Shown: positions 16,853 to 26,800, counted from the first letter of the stretch. The stretch: 42,410 nucleotides of DNA from Planctomycetota bacterium (GCA_026692665.1 JAPLOF010000049.1:1-42410), one strand, 5' to 3'. Translations and numbers: made by a program. The notes: a model not told the origin generated them from the sequence alone.

Positions 16853-17332
16853 TCAACGCAGACAGGTGCCCAGGAAGGCCAGGGTGCGCGCGGTCGATCC
16901 GCGCGGTACGAGAGACAGAGGCCGTGGATGTGGCGCGCGCGGCGGCGATTCCTGCGCCGCCGGCAAGACGTCGACGTGCGCCGCGGCGCAGCGCGCCGCG
17001 AGTTCGAAACGCTCGAGGAGCGTTCCCGCGAAGGAGTCCGAGGTCCGCGGCGCGCCCGGCAGGTCCGGCAGCGGGGACGCCGTGCAGGCGCAGCCGGCGT
17101 CGGACCCGAGCCTGGGCCGACTGTCGTCCGGCGCGGATTCGTGCTCCGCGGCGCCGCTCGCGCCCTGGCAGCAGGAGCGCGCTCCCTCGCCTTCGGCCTT
17201 CTCCGGCGCGGTGCAGCCGCACGACCCCGTCAGCATCGACTCTCCGCAGCCCGCGCCCGCGCGCGCCGCCGGCTGCAGGAGCAGCAGGACGGCGAGGGCG
17301 CCGAGGACCAGGGTGCGCAGGGTGGTGTTCAT
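16853..17332 (-). CDS. Cys-rich exported protein heading the metal-efflux operon
   Basis: 159 residues, not recognised as a named family. It starts with a clean signal peptide (TLRTLVLGALAVLLLLQPAARA) and the mature part has nine Cys: 29, 38, 40, 54, 55, 81, 83, 115 and 157, including CGC, CC and CAC clusters that look like soft-metal ligands, separated by low-complexity Gly/Ser/Asp/Pro linkers. No further domain is visible. It lies 158 bp upstream of the TolC-like gene on the same strand with no other gene between, so it is probably the first gene of the copper-type efflux operon. The inference is a periplasmic metal buffer or chaperone, like the small metal-binding partners of other Cus systems, though it has no obvious homology to CusF. 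A TAGAGT box lies about 33 bp upstream of the ATG. Confidence 0.6.
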   Translation of the reverse strand: MNTTLRTLVLGALAVLLLLQPAARAGAGCGESMLTGSCGCTAPEKAEGEGARSCCQGASGAAEHESAPDDSRPRLGSDAGCACTASPLPDLPGAPRTSDSFAGTLLERFELAARCAAAHVDVLPAAQESPPRAPHPRPLSLVPRGSTARTLAFLGTCLR

Positions 17333-17365
17333 CGGGGCGGGGAGAGGCGCTCGAGGCGTGCCTAG

Positions 17366-17371
17366 ACTCTA
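17366..17371 (-). promoter_or_regulatory. Candidate -10 box TAGAGT of the efflux operon
   Basis: TAGAGT on the minus strand, 33 nt before ATG 17332; the overlapping TCTAGG (17361-17366) is an alternative. No convincing -35 or metal-regulator dyad was found nearby. Confidence 0.25.
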
Positions 17372-17454
17372 CGGCATCGGTTGCGCGTCTGCGAAAGGTG
17401 GAGGGGATCTGTCGGTGCGCCGCCCGGCCCGGGCTCCGGCGCCCAACCCCGGCC

Positions 17455-17910
17455 TCAGGCCTTCGTGAACTCGATCTTCCCGCCCGGCAGCAGATACACG
17501 ATCAGCATCCGCCCGCCGGACACGGTGGGCACGTGTCCGGAGCCCGGCGGCATGACGACCCAACCCGCGGGCCGGCCGTCGAAGCGCGGATCGCCCTCGA
17601 GCGCGATGCACCAGTTCACCTCGCCGTTCGGGTGTGCGTGGTGCGGGCCGGGACCGTTCATGTCGACGGCGTCGATCGAGAAGTCGGAAGTGTCCGGCAC
17701 CGCCTTCGAGACGCGGCTCCAGCGCACCGGCGGTTCGCCGCGGTCGGCGATCTTGCGTTCGTCGAGCAGCGCGACGAGCGCGCGGTTGAGCTCCGCGGCC
17801 GCCTTGCCGCGCGGGTCGAAGCGGCGCGTGAGCTCGGCGACCGCGACGTCGGGCCGCGTGAGGTCCAGGCCGAGAGCGGCGTCGATCAGGGGGCGGAACG
17901 TGTTGAGCAT
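17455..17910 (-). CDS. DUF4863 family cupin-like protein
   Basis: 151 residues. A helical N-terminal half (residues ~1-55) leads into a cupin-like beta-sandwich with HHAHPNGEVNWCIAL and GWVVMPPGSGHVPTVSGG; the histidines are likely metal ligands. This pattern is that of DUF4863, a family to which I believe the 4-hydroxylaminobenzoate lyase PnbB of nitroaromatic degraders belongs. Nothing else in the neighbourhood belongs to aromatic degradation, so that reaction should not be assumed here. The start ATG 17910 has GAGGAG (17918-17923) 7 nt upstream and lies 15 bp after the stop of the upstream membrane-protein gene, so the two are likely co-transcribed. It is cytoplasmic, with no signal peptide. 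Confidence 0.78.
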   Translation of the reverse strand: MLNTFRPLIDAALGLDLTRPDVAVAELTRRFDPRGKAAAELNRALVALLDERKIADRGEPPVRWSRVSKAVPDTSDFSIDAVDMNGPGPHHAHPNGEVNWCIALEGDPRFDGRPAGWVVMPPGSGHVPTVSGGRMLIVYLLPGGKIEFTKA

Positions 17911-17925
17911 GGCGCGTCTCCTCGG

Positions 17926-19536
17926 TCAGCGATCGTAGACGATGCGCAACACGCGCAACTCGGTCCCCGGCGGGAAGTCCTCGTCCTCGGCGAGCGGCCA
18001 GCGCTCGACGCGCGCCTGATTCGCCGCCACGAGACCCTGCCAGTGCGGCGGGAGCCCGGCCAGCGTGGCCGACGTGGACGAGATCCAGGCACCCAGGAGG
18101 TCGGGCCTCTCGGGCAGGAAGAACTCCGGATCGACGCGCCGGTCGTGACCGGGCGACGACCGCTCGAGCGGCGTCTCGAGGCGCGCCACCGCGGGGCTGA
18201 CGAGGCCGAAGAGGTCGAGCACGCGCAGCCCGCTGAAGTAACCCACCGCGCCGATGCCGCCGAGCACGATCGACTGGCCCGCGCAGCGCGTGCTCAGTGC
18301 ACGGCCGACGAGCGCCCACTGCTCCGCGCGGTAGCGCACGTTGTCGAGCATGGTGAGCTCGTCGATCGGTTCCGCCTCGTTCCAGCGGAAGTGGAGAGCG
18401 CGCGGAACCGCCTGCACGCCCAGCGTGGCGAGTGGCGCGGTCGCGAGGAGGAGCGCGGCCGCCACGCGCACCCAGGCCGCCGGCCGCGCGAGCAGGCACG
18501 CGAAGGCGAGGCCGACGAACGGCACGGCGGGCAGGAGGAAACGCCCGAACGGCAGGAAATCGCCGCCGGCCCAGATCGAGTAGCCGGCCGCGACGACGGC
18601 GAAGACCGCCGCCGCGATGGAGACGCGCCGCGGGCACTTGAGCGTGCCGCGCGTCGCGATCAGCGCCAGGAGCGGCGCGAGCAGCAAGGCCGGCATGGCG
18701 ACGAGCATCATCCCGACGTACTTCGCGCCGCGCTCGATGCGCATCGCGCTCAGGCCGGCCTTGACGCGCGCGGTGTTCGGGATCCAGTCCTGGTGCCAGG
18801 CCAGCCGGAATGCGAGCTGCGCGCACACCGCGGCGCCGAGGAGGAGCGCCGCGCGCACGACCGCGGCGCGGACTTCCGGCCGCGAACCGGCGTCGACCCA
18901 TGCGACCGCGAGCGCCGCCAGCACCCAGCCCGCTCCGTCCGCGCGCAGCAGCGCCGCCAGCGCCGCGGCGATGCCGGCCTGCCAGCCGCGCGGTGCACCC
19001 GGACCCGAGGCGATGCGCTCGTAGACGAGGAACACCGCCAGCGCGAACGTCATCGTCTCGAGTCCGCCGGTGGACCAGCACGAGACCGGCGGGAGGATGC
19101 CGACGAAGAGCGCGACGATGCCGCAGCCGAGGCCGCTGAGCCCGAAGCGCACGTGCGCGAAGCGGGCGACGAGCAGGATCAGGGCCGCGGCGGAAGCGGC
19201 GGCCAGGACGTTGGCCACGACGGCGGGGTCGAGACGCAGGGCCAGGGCGGCCGCGCTCGCCAGCGTCCAGAGGAGGTTCGAGTAGCCCTCGACGGGCGGC
19301 GTCTCGCCGACGTTGTAGACGAGCCCGTCTCCGGCGACGAGGTTCGCCGCGTAGCGGAACGAGATGTAGGCGTCGTCGCACGTGAACCGGAGCGCCCACG
19401 CGCCGAGCGCCCACGGGACGAGCGCCAGCAGCGCCCACGGGAGCCAGGCGCGCGCGGTCCGGGAATGCGGCGTGAACGGCTGCGCCGGGCCGCGAGCCTC
19501 TCCCTTCCTCGTCGTCGGCTCCGTGTCGGTCGGCAT
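17926..19536 (-). CDS. Polytopic GT-C-type glycosyltransferase (AftB/PMT-like membrane protein)
   Basis: 536 residues. A short polar head (about 1-28) is followed by a hydrophobic helix and then the loop motif CDDAYISFRYAAN, GDGLVYN and GYSNLLWT, which resembles the first extracytoplasmic loop of GT-C enzymes such as the mycobacterial AftB arabinosyltransferases; the DDA acidic pair is the typical catalytic/metal site. About ten further membrane segments and a soluble C-terminal tail follow. These enzymes transfer a sugar from a lipid-phosphate donor to an acceptor on the outer face of the membrane; donor and acceptor cannot be told here. ATG 19536 has a TACTCT box 9 nt upstream and is divergent from another membrane gene at 19621. 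A DUF4863 gene follows 15 bp after the stop. Confidence 0.75.
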   Translation of the reverse strand: MPTDTEPTTRKGEARGPAQPFTPHSRTARAWLPWALLALVPWALGAWALRFTCDDAYISFRYAANLVAGDGLVYNVGETPPVEGYSNLLWTLASAAALALRLDPAVVANVLAAASAAALILLVARFAHVRFGLSGLGCGIVALFVGILPPVSCWSTGGLETMTFALAVFLVYERIASGPGAPRGWQAGIAAALAALLRADGAGWVLAALAVAWVDAGSRPEVRAAVVRAALLLGAAVCAQLAFRLAWHQDWIPNTARVKAGLSAMRIERGAKYVGMMLVAMPALLLAPLLALIATRGTLKCPRRVSIAAAVFAVVAAGYSIWAGGDFLPFGRFLLPAVPFVGLAFACLLARPAAWVRVAAALLLATAPLATLGVQAVPRALHFRWNEAEPIDELTMLDNVRYRAEQWALVGRALSTRCAGQSIVLGGIGAVGYFSGLRVLDLFGLVSPAVARLETPLERSSPGHDRRVDPEFFLPERPDLLGAWISSTSATLAGLPPHWQGLVAANQARVERWPLAEDEDFPPGTELRVLRIVYDR

Positions 19537-19545
19537 CGGAGGGCG

Positions 19546-19551
19546 AGAGTA
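19546..19551 (-). promoter_or_regulatory. Candidate -10 box TACTCT
   Basis: TACTCT on the minus strand, 9 nt before ATG 19536, in the 84-bp divergent region shared with the gene starting at 19621. No -35 box is obvious. Confidence 0.3.
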
Positions 19552-19601
19552 CGGTCCGGGACGGCAGCGGAGAACCACGGGATCCGGAGTGCGCCGCTGG
19601 A

Positions 19602-19607
19602 TAGGAT
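19602..19607 (+). promoter_or_regulatory. Candidate -10 box TAGGAT
   Basis: TAGGAT, 13 nt before ATG 19621, on the opposite side of the same divergent gap. A transcript from it would have a leader of only a few nucleotides. Confidence 0.3.
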
Positions 19608-19620
19608 CGCCGCGCTCCCC

Positions 19621-21729
19621 ATGACCGCACCGCTGCGACGCACGCTTCTGTGTCTCCTCATCGGAGCGCTCGCGATCCTGGCGCACCTGCCGCTCCTCGG
19701 CTCGGGTTTCGTGGGCGGGGATCTCCTCCTGATGCGGGAGGTGGCGACGCCCGGCGGCGGCACTTCGTTCGGGCCGCTGACCTGGTTCGCGGACGGCGGC
19801 GTGCGTCCGATCCCGGCCGCCCTGCTGACCGCCCACGCGCAGATCCTCGGCGGCCTCACACCGCTCGAGCCCGCGGTCGCGTTGCCGCTGCGTGCCCTGT
19901 CGCTGGCCGCGCTCCTCGTCGGCGCGGCGGGAGCGGGGGTCACGTTGCGACGCGTGCTGGTCCCCTGGCTCGGCGAGTCGGGAGCTCGCGCCGCGGGCTG
20001 GGCCTGCGCGGGCCTCTTCGTCGTGCACCCGGTCTCCGTCGCGGCGGTCGCGCGGCCGGCGACGCTCGGCGACCTGCTGGCGCTCGCCGCGGGCGCGTGG
20101 TGCACGGCCTTCTTCCTGCGCGGGCGTCAGCAGCGCCGCGACACCTTCCTGATCCTCGCCGGGTTGCTCGCGATCGCGGCCGGCTTCGCTTCGAGCGCGG
20201 CTTGGATCCTGCCCTTCGCCTGCGCCGTGCTCGAGTACACCTCGGCCCATCGGCCGCGTGCGATCTCGAGGAAGCTCGGCGCGGCGGTGACGGTGGCGCT
20301 CGCGGCCGCGGCCCTCGTGTCGATCGAGGCCGCGCTGGCCTGGCCGCAGGGTTTCGGATTCCGCGCGGGCTCCCTGCGTCCGCTGACGCTCTTCGACGTC
20401 GACTTCGTGCGCGCGATCAGCACGCTGGGCGTGTTGTTCGTCCCCGCGCCCTCGCCGGGCAGTGCGATCGCGTACCTCGTCGGCGGCACGATCCTGCTCG
20501 TGGCGTGCGAACCGCTCTTGCGGGCCGTGCGCGCCGCGCCGCGGCTGTGGGGGTGGCTCGTGCTCGGCTGGCTGGGCGCGATGTGGGTCGCCCTGGCTCT
20601 GGCACGCGATCTCGACGTGCCGCCTGGGCAGGTCGAACTGGCCGGGTCGTTGGTCGGTCCCGCGGTGCTCGTGTGCGCAGCCCTGGCGACGGCCTCGACC
20701 GCGCTGGGCGGATCGCGGCGCACGGTGATGCCGCTCGCGATCGCGGCGGGTCTGTGCATCCTGAGCGATCGCACAGCGCGTCTGTGGCCCGCAGCGACGC
20801 GCGAACTGCTCGCGCTCCGCGCGGATCTCGAGCGCGGGCTCGCCACGGCGGGCGGCCAGGGCTCGGTGTTCGTGGTCGGCGCGCCAGAGGACGCGCGTGG
20901 CTTCGGGGCGCCGCACGAGCTCGACCTCGTCGGCGGGGCCTGGCCGCCTCCCCCCGAACTCCCGGGTGGATCCTCCACGCCGCTCCGCCGCGCGGAGAGC
21001 GAGGCGTTGCCGTACCTCGTCCGCGGCGCGCGGGCGGAGGAACTGCGGCGCGCGGGGCTCGCCGTGCTGCTCCTCGACGCCGCCGAGCGCCCCGCGCTGC
21101 GGCTCCCGCCGCCGAACGGGGACCCGAAGCCGTACGCCTGGCGCGAGGACGGGAGATCGGACCTCGTCGAGCTCGATCCGATCGCGCTGACCATGGTCCG
21201 CGTCACACCCAGCGCCGGCATCTCGACGTCCGAGCCGCCGCGGATGCGCTGGCGCGCGACGCAGCCGCTCTACGAGAACGGTTCGATCGACGGCGCGTGG
21301 GTCGCCACCGAGGACGGACCGCGCGCCGTGTTCGACCTCGGGCGCTCGAACGCGTGGTTGCTCGGCGGGACGATTCGGCGCGTGTGGTTCGAGAACCAGC
21401 TCCTGAAGATCGTGACGGCGGAGGTGCTGCCGAGCATCGAACTCGATGTGGAATACCCGAACAAACAGGGGATGGTGGTGATCTACCTTCCCGAATCGAA
21501 ACGGCCGCGCGCCTGGAGCGGAGATCCGGAATGGCTGGTCGTCAACATATCCCGAGAGGGAGGCTTCGCTCGCGATCGTCACCTCCTGCGCCTCGACGAG
21601 CGAATGCTGGAGTTCGATGCCGTCGACCACATGTGCTCAGTGGCCGAGCGGCCGACCTTGATCGTCGAGTGCCGCGTCGGCGGAGTCACGGTCGGGCGAT
21701 CGAAAGAACTCGATCGCATCGCACGCTAG
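19621..21729 (+). CDS. Large polytopic membrane protein with soluble C-terminal half; function not recognised
   Basis: 702 residues. The first ~380 contain about nine or ten hydrophobic helices separated by short loops, with a GSGFVGGDLLLMR segment after the first helix placed like the catalytic loop of GT-C glycosyltransferases (one Asp, not the DD/DE pair). The last ~320 residues are soluble and rich in short strands with Trp and Arg (EPPRMRWRATQPLYENGSIDG, FDLGRSNAWLLGG). I do not recognise a family for this half. Flanking genes are a GT-C-like enzyme on the opposite strand and a second polytopic protein, so envelope glycan or glycolipid work is plausible but only by association. ATG 19621 is supported by the start of the first hydrophobic helix and by the TAGGAT box. 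The queF gene follows 18 bp downstream. Confidence 0.72.
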   Translation: MTAPLRRTLLCLLIGALAILAHLPLLGSGFVGGDLLLMREVATPGGGTSFGPLTWFADGGVRPIPAALLTAHAQILGGLTPLEPAVALPLRALSLAALLVGAAGAGVTLRRVLVPWLGESGARAAGWACAGLFVVHPVSVAAVARPATLGDLLALAAGAWCTAFFLRGRQQRRDTFLILAGLLAIAAGFASSAAWILPFACAVLEYTSAHRPRAISRKLGAAVTVALAAAALVSIEAALAWPQGFGFRAGSLRPLTLFDVDFVRAISTLGVLFVPAPSPGSAIAYLVGGTILLVACEPLLRAVRAAPRLWGWLVLGWLGAMWVALALARDLDVPPGQVELAGSLVGPAVLVCAALATASTALGGSRRTVMPLAIAAGLCILSDRTARLWPAATRELLALRADLERGLATAGGQGSVFVVGAPEDARGFGAPHELDLVGGAWPPPPELPGGSSTPLRRAESEALPYLVRGARAEELRRAGLAVLLLDAAERPALRLPPPNGDPKPYAWREDGRSDLVELDPIALTMVRVTPSAGISTSEPPRMRWRATQPLYENGSIDGAWVATEDGPRAVFDLGRSNAWLLGGTIRRVWFENQLLKIVTAEVLPSIELDVEYPNKQGMVVIYLPESKRPRAWSGDPEWLVVNISREGGFARDRHLLRLDERMLEFDAVDHMCSVAERPTLIVECRVGGVTVGRSKELDRIAR

Positions 21730-21732
21730 GCT
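21727..21732 (+). promoter_or_regulatory. Candidate -10 box TAGGCT before queF
   Basis: TAGGCT overlaps the stop of the preceding gene and ends 15 nt before ATG 21748. With only 18 bp between genes there is no room for a preQ1 riboswitch. Confidence 0.25.
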
Positions 21733-21747
21733 GTCGCGCTCCACCCC

Positions 21748-22098
21748 ATGTCCACGACGCCCAAGAAGACCCTCGAGTGGTTCCCGAGTCCGCGCCCCGG
21801 CCGCGACTTCGAGATCCGTTTCGACTGCCCCGAGTTCACCTGCCTGTGCCCGAAGACCGGACAACCGGACTTCGCCACGATCCGCATCCGCTACAGCCCG
21901 AACGAGCGCTGCGTCGAGCTGAAGAGCCTGAAGCTCTACTTGTGGTCCTACCGCGACCAAGGCGCCTTCCACGAGGCCGTCACGAACCAGATCCTCGACG
22001 ACCTCGTCGCCACCATCGCACCGAAGTGGATGGTCGTCGAGGGCGACTTCCTCGTGCGCGGCGGCATCCACACCGTCGTCGAGGCGCGTTTCCCGTGA
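21748..22098 (+). CDS. queF: NADPH-dependent 7-cyano-7-deazaguanine reductase, QueF type I
   Basis: 116 residues, the usual length for the single-domain (YkvM-like) form. QueF reduces the nitrile of preQ0 to the amine preQ1 with two NADPH, a step of queuosine biosynthesis in the cytoplasm. Landmarks are [16 protein letters not shown] with catalytic Cys34, which forms a thioimide, and Asp41 seven residues on; the QueF NADPH motif ELKSLKLY (57-64); HE at 75-76; and Glu98 in [11 protein letters not shown]. The gene sits alone among membrane-protein genes; queC, queD and queE are not in the window. It follows the upstream gene by 18 bp and could be read from it. Confidence 0.96.
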   Translation: MSTTPKKTLEWFPSPRPGRDFEIRFDCPEFTCLCPKTGQPDFATIRIRYSPNERCVELKSLKLYLWSYRDQGAFHEAVTNQILDDLVATIAPKWMVVEGDFLVRGGIHTVVEARFP

Positions 22099-22188
22099 TG
22101 CGCGCGGCGCCGGACTCCGGAATTCGGAAATCGGCGCGGCGCGGGAACGGCGACCTCGCGGCGAGCGCGTCGCGGAGCTGAGGCGCGC

Positions 22189-23775
22189 GTGCCGAACTCC
22201 ACGGCGAGCAGCGGATCCGGGCGCATCCCGTGGGGGAAGCTCGGGCTCCTGCTCCTCGCCTGTGCCCTGCTGCGCGGCTTCCTGATCCTCGCGCCGCCCG
22301 ACGACTTCTTCGAGAACGGCGCCGTTCCGCACGAGGAGATGCTGCGCGGCATCGCGGCGCAGGAGCTGCTCGACGGGCCGCTCGCCCCGATCCAGCGCTA
22401 CCAGGTGAACAACTTCTGGGGCGGTTCGCTCGTCGTGTCGATCCTGGCCGCGGTGCCGTACGCGGTGTTCGGGCCGAAGCTCGTGGCGCTGCGCGCGATC
22501 GCACTTCTGTTCGGGCTGGCCTGCGTCGCGATCCTCTTCGTCCTGCTCCATCGGCATGCCAGCCCGCGCGCAGCCTGGATCGGCGCCGGTTTGCTGGCGT
22601 TCGCGCCACCGGGCTACGCGATGAGCTCGTGCACGACGTACGGCACGCACCTGGAGGCGAACGCGCTGGCGCTGCTCGTCGCGTGGATCTTCCTCGAGGA
22701 ACAGCGCGCGCCACGGGACGGGAAGGCGAGCGCGGGTTGGCTGACGTTCGCGCTCGGATCGTCGGCGGGCTTCGCGCTGTGGTTCGGCTTCAGCCTGATC
22801 CTCGTCCTCGGCGTGTGGATCGCGCACGAGCTCGCGCGCGACCGGATGTTCTTCGCGCGCCGGCGCGCGGCGGTCCTGGCTCTCGGGTTCCTGGCCGGGT
22901 TCTGGCCCTGGATCCGCTACCAGCTGGTGCACGGGTACAGCGGTCTCGAAATCTACGACCAGGGTCTCGCCGGCCACCTCGCCTACGGCATCTCGCGCGG
23001 ACAGGCGGCGGAGAAGCTGCTCGCGACCTTCACCTCGGCCGGGCCGCTCTCGTTCTGCTTCCGGGACACGCTGCCCGCGCCCGGACTGTGGGTCGGGCGC
23101 GTCCTGGTCTGCATCGCGGTGGCGGTCCTCGTGCGTTGCGCCTGGCTCGCGCGCTCGGACGTCGCGGCCCTCGTCCGTGGAGTCGCACGGGGCCTGCCGG
23201 GTACGCGGGCGACGCCGGCGACCTTTGCGCTGGCGTTCCTCGCGCTGTTCGCGGTCACGTACATGCTGAGCGCGTTCGACGTCTCCACCCGCGACTGGAT
23301 CTTCGATCTGCGCTACCTGATGCCGCCCGTCCCGTTCGTGTGTCTCGCAGCGGGGATCGTGGGGGCCGAACTCGCGCGGCACGGAGATGCGCCGCGCCGC
23401 GTGGGGACCCTCGCCGCTGTCGCGATCGCGCTGGTCTGCGCGCTCGCGACCGCGCGACTCGCGCGCACCGATCGCTACGAGAAGAACAGCGCCGCGCCCG
23501 GCTCCTCGCCGACGCAACTCTTGCGCTTCCTGGCGCGCAACTTCGGGCCCGAACCCGAGGAAGCCGTCCACGTGGCACGCCGGATCCTGGAGCGCCGCGC
23601 GGCGCCGCTCCGGGACGAGATCCTGGCCGGTTTCGGCCAGGGGGTCCGCGCACTGGCCGCGCGCACGGGAGGCACGGAGGCCGAGCGCCGACGCACGGCC
23701 GCCTGCGCCCGCACGCTGGAACTGGTCCCGACCCGCCTCCCGCCGGAAGCCGCGCGCGTATTCGCCGGGAACTAG
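22189..23775 (+). CDS. Polytopic membrane protein, PMT/GT39-like glycosyltransferase candidate
   Basis: 528 residues from GTG 22189. A short head is followed by a hydrophobic helix (about 17-34), then PPDDFFENGAVPHEEMLRG: a DD pair followed by conserved acidic residues in the first outside loop, as in GT-C/PMT-type enzymes. About ten more membrane helices follow, with WGGSLVVSIL, CTTYGTHLEANAL and RYLMPPVPFVCLAAG typical of ArnT/PMT-like cores, then a ~90-residue soluble Arg-rich tail. Such proteins move sugars from polyprenyl phosphate to proteins or lipids; the substrate is not predictable. It lies 90 bp after queF on the same strand. I rank it as GT-C-like by topology and loop motif only. 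Confidence 0.68.
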   Translation: MPNSTASSGSGRIPWGKLGLLLLACALLRGFLILAPPDDFFENGAVPHEEMLRGIAAQELLDGPLAPIQRYQVNNFWGGSLVVSILAAVPYAVFGPKLVALRAIALLFGLACVAILFVLLHRHASPRAAWIGAGLLAFAPPGYAMSSCTTYGTHLEANALALLVAWIFLEEQRAPRDGKASAGWLTFALGSSAGFALWFGFSLILVLGVWIAHELARDRMFFARRRAAVLALGFLAGFWPWIRYQLVHGYSGLEIYDQGLAGHLAYGISRGQAAEKLLATFTSAGPLSFCFRDTLPAPGLWVGRVLVCIAVAVLVRCAWLARSDVAALVRGVARGLPGTRATPATFALAFLALFAVTYMLSAFDVSTRDWIFDLRYLMPPVPFVCLAAGIVGAELARHGDAPRRVGTLAAVAIALVCALATARLARTDRYEKNSAAPGSSPTQLLRFLARNFGPEPEEAVHVARRILERRAAPLRDEILAGFGQGVRALAARTGGTEAERRRTAACARTLELVPTRLPPEAARVFAGN

Positions 23776-23809
23776 GGCGGTGCGCGTGGCGGCCCCGCGG
23801 GTGCGCTGG

Positions 23810-23815
23810 TAATCT
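23810..23815 (+). promoter_or_regulatory. Candidate -10 box TAATCT
   Basis: TAATCT in the 79-bp gap before the propeller/cytochrome gene, 39 nt before ATG 23855. No good -35 hexamer. Confidence 0.25.
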
Positions 23816-23854
23816 CCAGCCAGACCCGCTCGCCCGGCTCCCCTGCGTTCCACC

Positions 23855-26800
23855 ATGAAGCTGACTCGCGCCGCCTTGGCGACGGTCCTCGCTCAGAGTG
23901 CATTCGTCCAGTTCGCGCTCGGTCCGGACCTGATGGCCCAGACCGTCCCGGAGTACGCTCGGGACGATCAGAAGGGTCGGTACCTGAACTTCGAGGTCGG
24001 CCCGGTCCGGTCCGTCGTCCTCGACAGCGCCCACGGACGTCTGCTGGTCCTGAACCAGCCCGGCAACCGGCTCGTGATCCTCGATCCCCTGACGCTCGAG
24101 CGCCGGGCCGAGATCCCGATCGGCCTGGGTGCCGCGTCGATGGCGATGCGGCCCCAGTCGAAGCAGGTCTGGGTCGTGGACCGCGTTTCCAGCACCGTGC
24201 AGGTCGTGGACCTCGACCGGCGCACGATCATGCGCTCGATCCGCGTCGATGCGGAGCCGCACGGCATCGCCTTCGCGCCGGACGGACAGCGCGCGTGGGT
24301 GGCGTGCACCGGCGCCGACACGGTCGTGGCGATCGACGTCGCGACCTACTCCGTCTCGCAGTCGATCCCGATCCCGGCCGACGCGCCGCGCGGCATCGCC
24401 TTCCATCGCGGCCGTGTCTGGGTCGCCTCACACCTCTCGGGCAACGGCACCGCGGCGCGCGGCACGCCCGCGAATCCCACCGCGGCGACCGACGTGGGCT
24501 CGACCGACGTCGCGGGGCTCGCGGCGCTGCCCGATCTCGACCTGTTCTCGATCCGCCTCGGATCCCCGCCGGTCGGCGATTTCCTGGACCTCCCGAATGC
24601 ACGCGCGGGGGCGGGGACGATCCTGTTCGACGTGGTCCCCCGGCCGGGAACCTCGGAAGCCTGGATCCCCGGTACCGAGGCGCTGAACGCCGATCACCGC
24701 GGCGAGGCGAGCTTCGTGGACGGCCAGGTCGTCTCCAACCGCATCGCGATCTACGACCTCGATTCCAGCGCTCCGCCGCGCATCGTCGACCTCGACGCTC
24801 TCGCGCCGGCCGGCGTCGGTTGCGCGCAACCGACGAGCCTGGCGTTCGATCCGACGCGTCCGCGTGCCTACGTGTGCGCCTACGGCAGTGATCTCGTCGC
24901 GGTCCTCGACATCGCGACGAACGGCAACGTCTCGTGGGCCGGTCACATCGTCATCCCGGCGAAGCAGGTCTACCCGCGCGGAAGCGGTCCGCGATCCTGC
25001 GCCGTCGATCCGACGGGCGCGAACCTCTACGTCTTCGGCCGCAACGACCACTCGATCGCGCGCGTTCCCCTGAACTCGCTGCCCTCCAGCGCCAACTTCG
25101 CGGTCACGGCGCCCACGCCCGTGGCGATCGGGTTCGACGCGACCTCGGACGAGGTCCTTCTCGGTCGACACCTCTTCACCGACGCGCGCAATTCGGCCTC
25201 CAGCACTTCGTCCTGTGCTTCCTGCCACGTGGACGGCAACACGGACGGGATGGTCTGGGACCTGTCCCAGTACCTCGAGCCGGAGGGCACGCCCCTGGCG
25301 CAGACCGTTCTCGGGCTGGACACCAAGGGGCCGCTCGTCACGCAGGGAACGCGGCGGCAGGAGGAGTCCGGACCGTACCACTGGCGCGGCGAGAAGCAGT
25401 CGCTGAACGACTTCAACAGCTCGTTCGTGACCCTGCTCGATCGCACGGACGCGAGCGGCGGCAAGGTCGACGTCGGCGGCGACTTCCAATACCTGCGCCA
25501 CTACCTGAACCGCATCGCGATCCCGGCGAATCCCCTGCAGGCGCGCGATCGGACGCTGCGCCCGGACGAGGCCGCGGGTCGAGAACTCTTCCTGCACCGG
25601 CCCGTGCTCGGGGCGTTGACGTGCGCTTCCTGCCACACGCTGCCTCTCGGCTCGAACGGGGAAGTCGCTGTGAACGGCGTCGCGGGCGTTCCCACGTCGT
25701 TCGACGTGCCGGGCCTGCGCCGCGTGGCGGATCGCGAACAGCCGGCACAAGTGGTGGGCGGCGGTTTCGGTGCGCGCCCGCGTTCGGGCGCGGGGCTGAC
25801 GCACGCGGGCGTCTTCGGGCGGCTGCAGGACACGTTTGCCCGCACGCCCTCGGGGCCCGGCGATACGCATGCCTTCGCGCTCACGACGGACCAGGCCGAC
25901 AAGATCGCGGCCTTCCTGCGCGCCTTCGACACGGGCCTCGCGCCGGCGACGGCCTGCGAGGTGACGGCGCACGCCGGAAACTGGGCCAGCGTGCGCGATG
26001 GCGACCTCGCGTTCCTGCTGGATCAGGCGCGCCGCGGGAACTGCGACGTCGTCGCGTTCCGTTCCGCGGACCCGCGTTTCGAGAACCTCGCCTTCGTCCG
26101 CAGCGCGGCCTACGATCCCGCGCGCGGAGTCTTCGTCCTGGCCGGCGGTCCGACGCCGGAGATCTCGACGCAGGCGCTCCTCGCCGAAGCTGCGAACGAC
26201 CGCCCGGTGACCTTCCTCGGCGTGCCGCTGGGCATGGGCCTCACGATCGGGCTGGACCGGGACGCCGATGGGCTCATGGACGGGGACGAGGTCGCGCGCG
26301 GCACCGATCCCGACGTCGACGACACCGACGGCGACCGCTACCCGGACGGGTACGAGGTCCAGTACGGCAACGACCCGCTCCACTTCGACACCGCGATCGC
26401 CGACACGACGCCGCCGTCGCTCGTCGGCCCGGTGCGCGTGGTCTACGCGACGAGCAACACGGTCAAGCTCGAGTTCGAGACCAGCGAGTATTGCCGCGTC
26501 CACGTGGGGCTGAACGGCGGGCCGGCGGTGCAACGTCTGCCGCTCGGCCAGCGCGGCGACACGAGGCACTTCCTCGTGCTGGGCGGCCTCGAGCCGGCCA
26601 CGGAGTACGTGGTCGATCTCATGATGCGCGATCCGGGCCTGAACGCCCGGACGGACTCGACGACGCGCATCCGGACCGCGCCGCGGACGCTCCTGAAGCC
26701 GATGTACGCCTCCGACATCCGCCTCACGATCGGTTGGACCGGGCCCACGCTCATCGCCGAAGTGGACGTCCTGAACGGTGGGCGCCCGGCCGGAATCGAC

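Noticed and set aside
17926..21630. Extending the glycosyltransferase frame to 21630
   Set aside because: The extension overlaps the gene at 19621 on the other strand and is low-complexity Arg/Glu text; the signature starts only after ATG 19536.
21730..21747. preQ1 riboswitch upstream of queF
   Set aside because: Only 18 bp separate the genes; there is no room for the aptamer.
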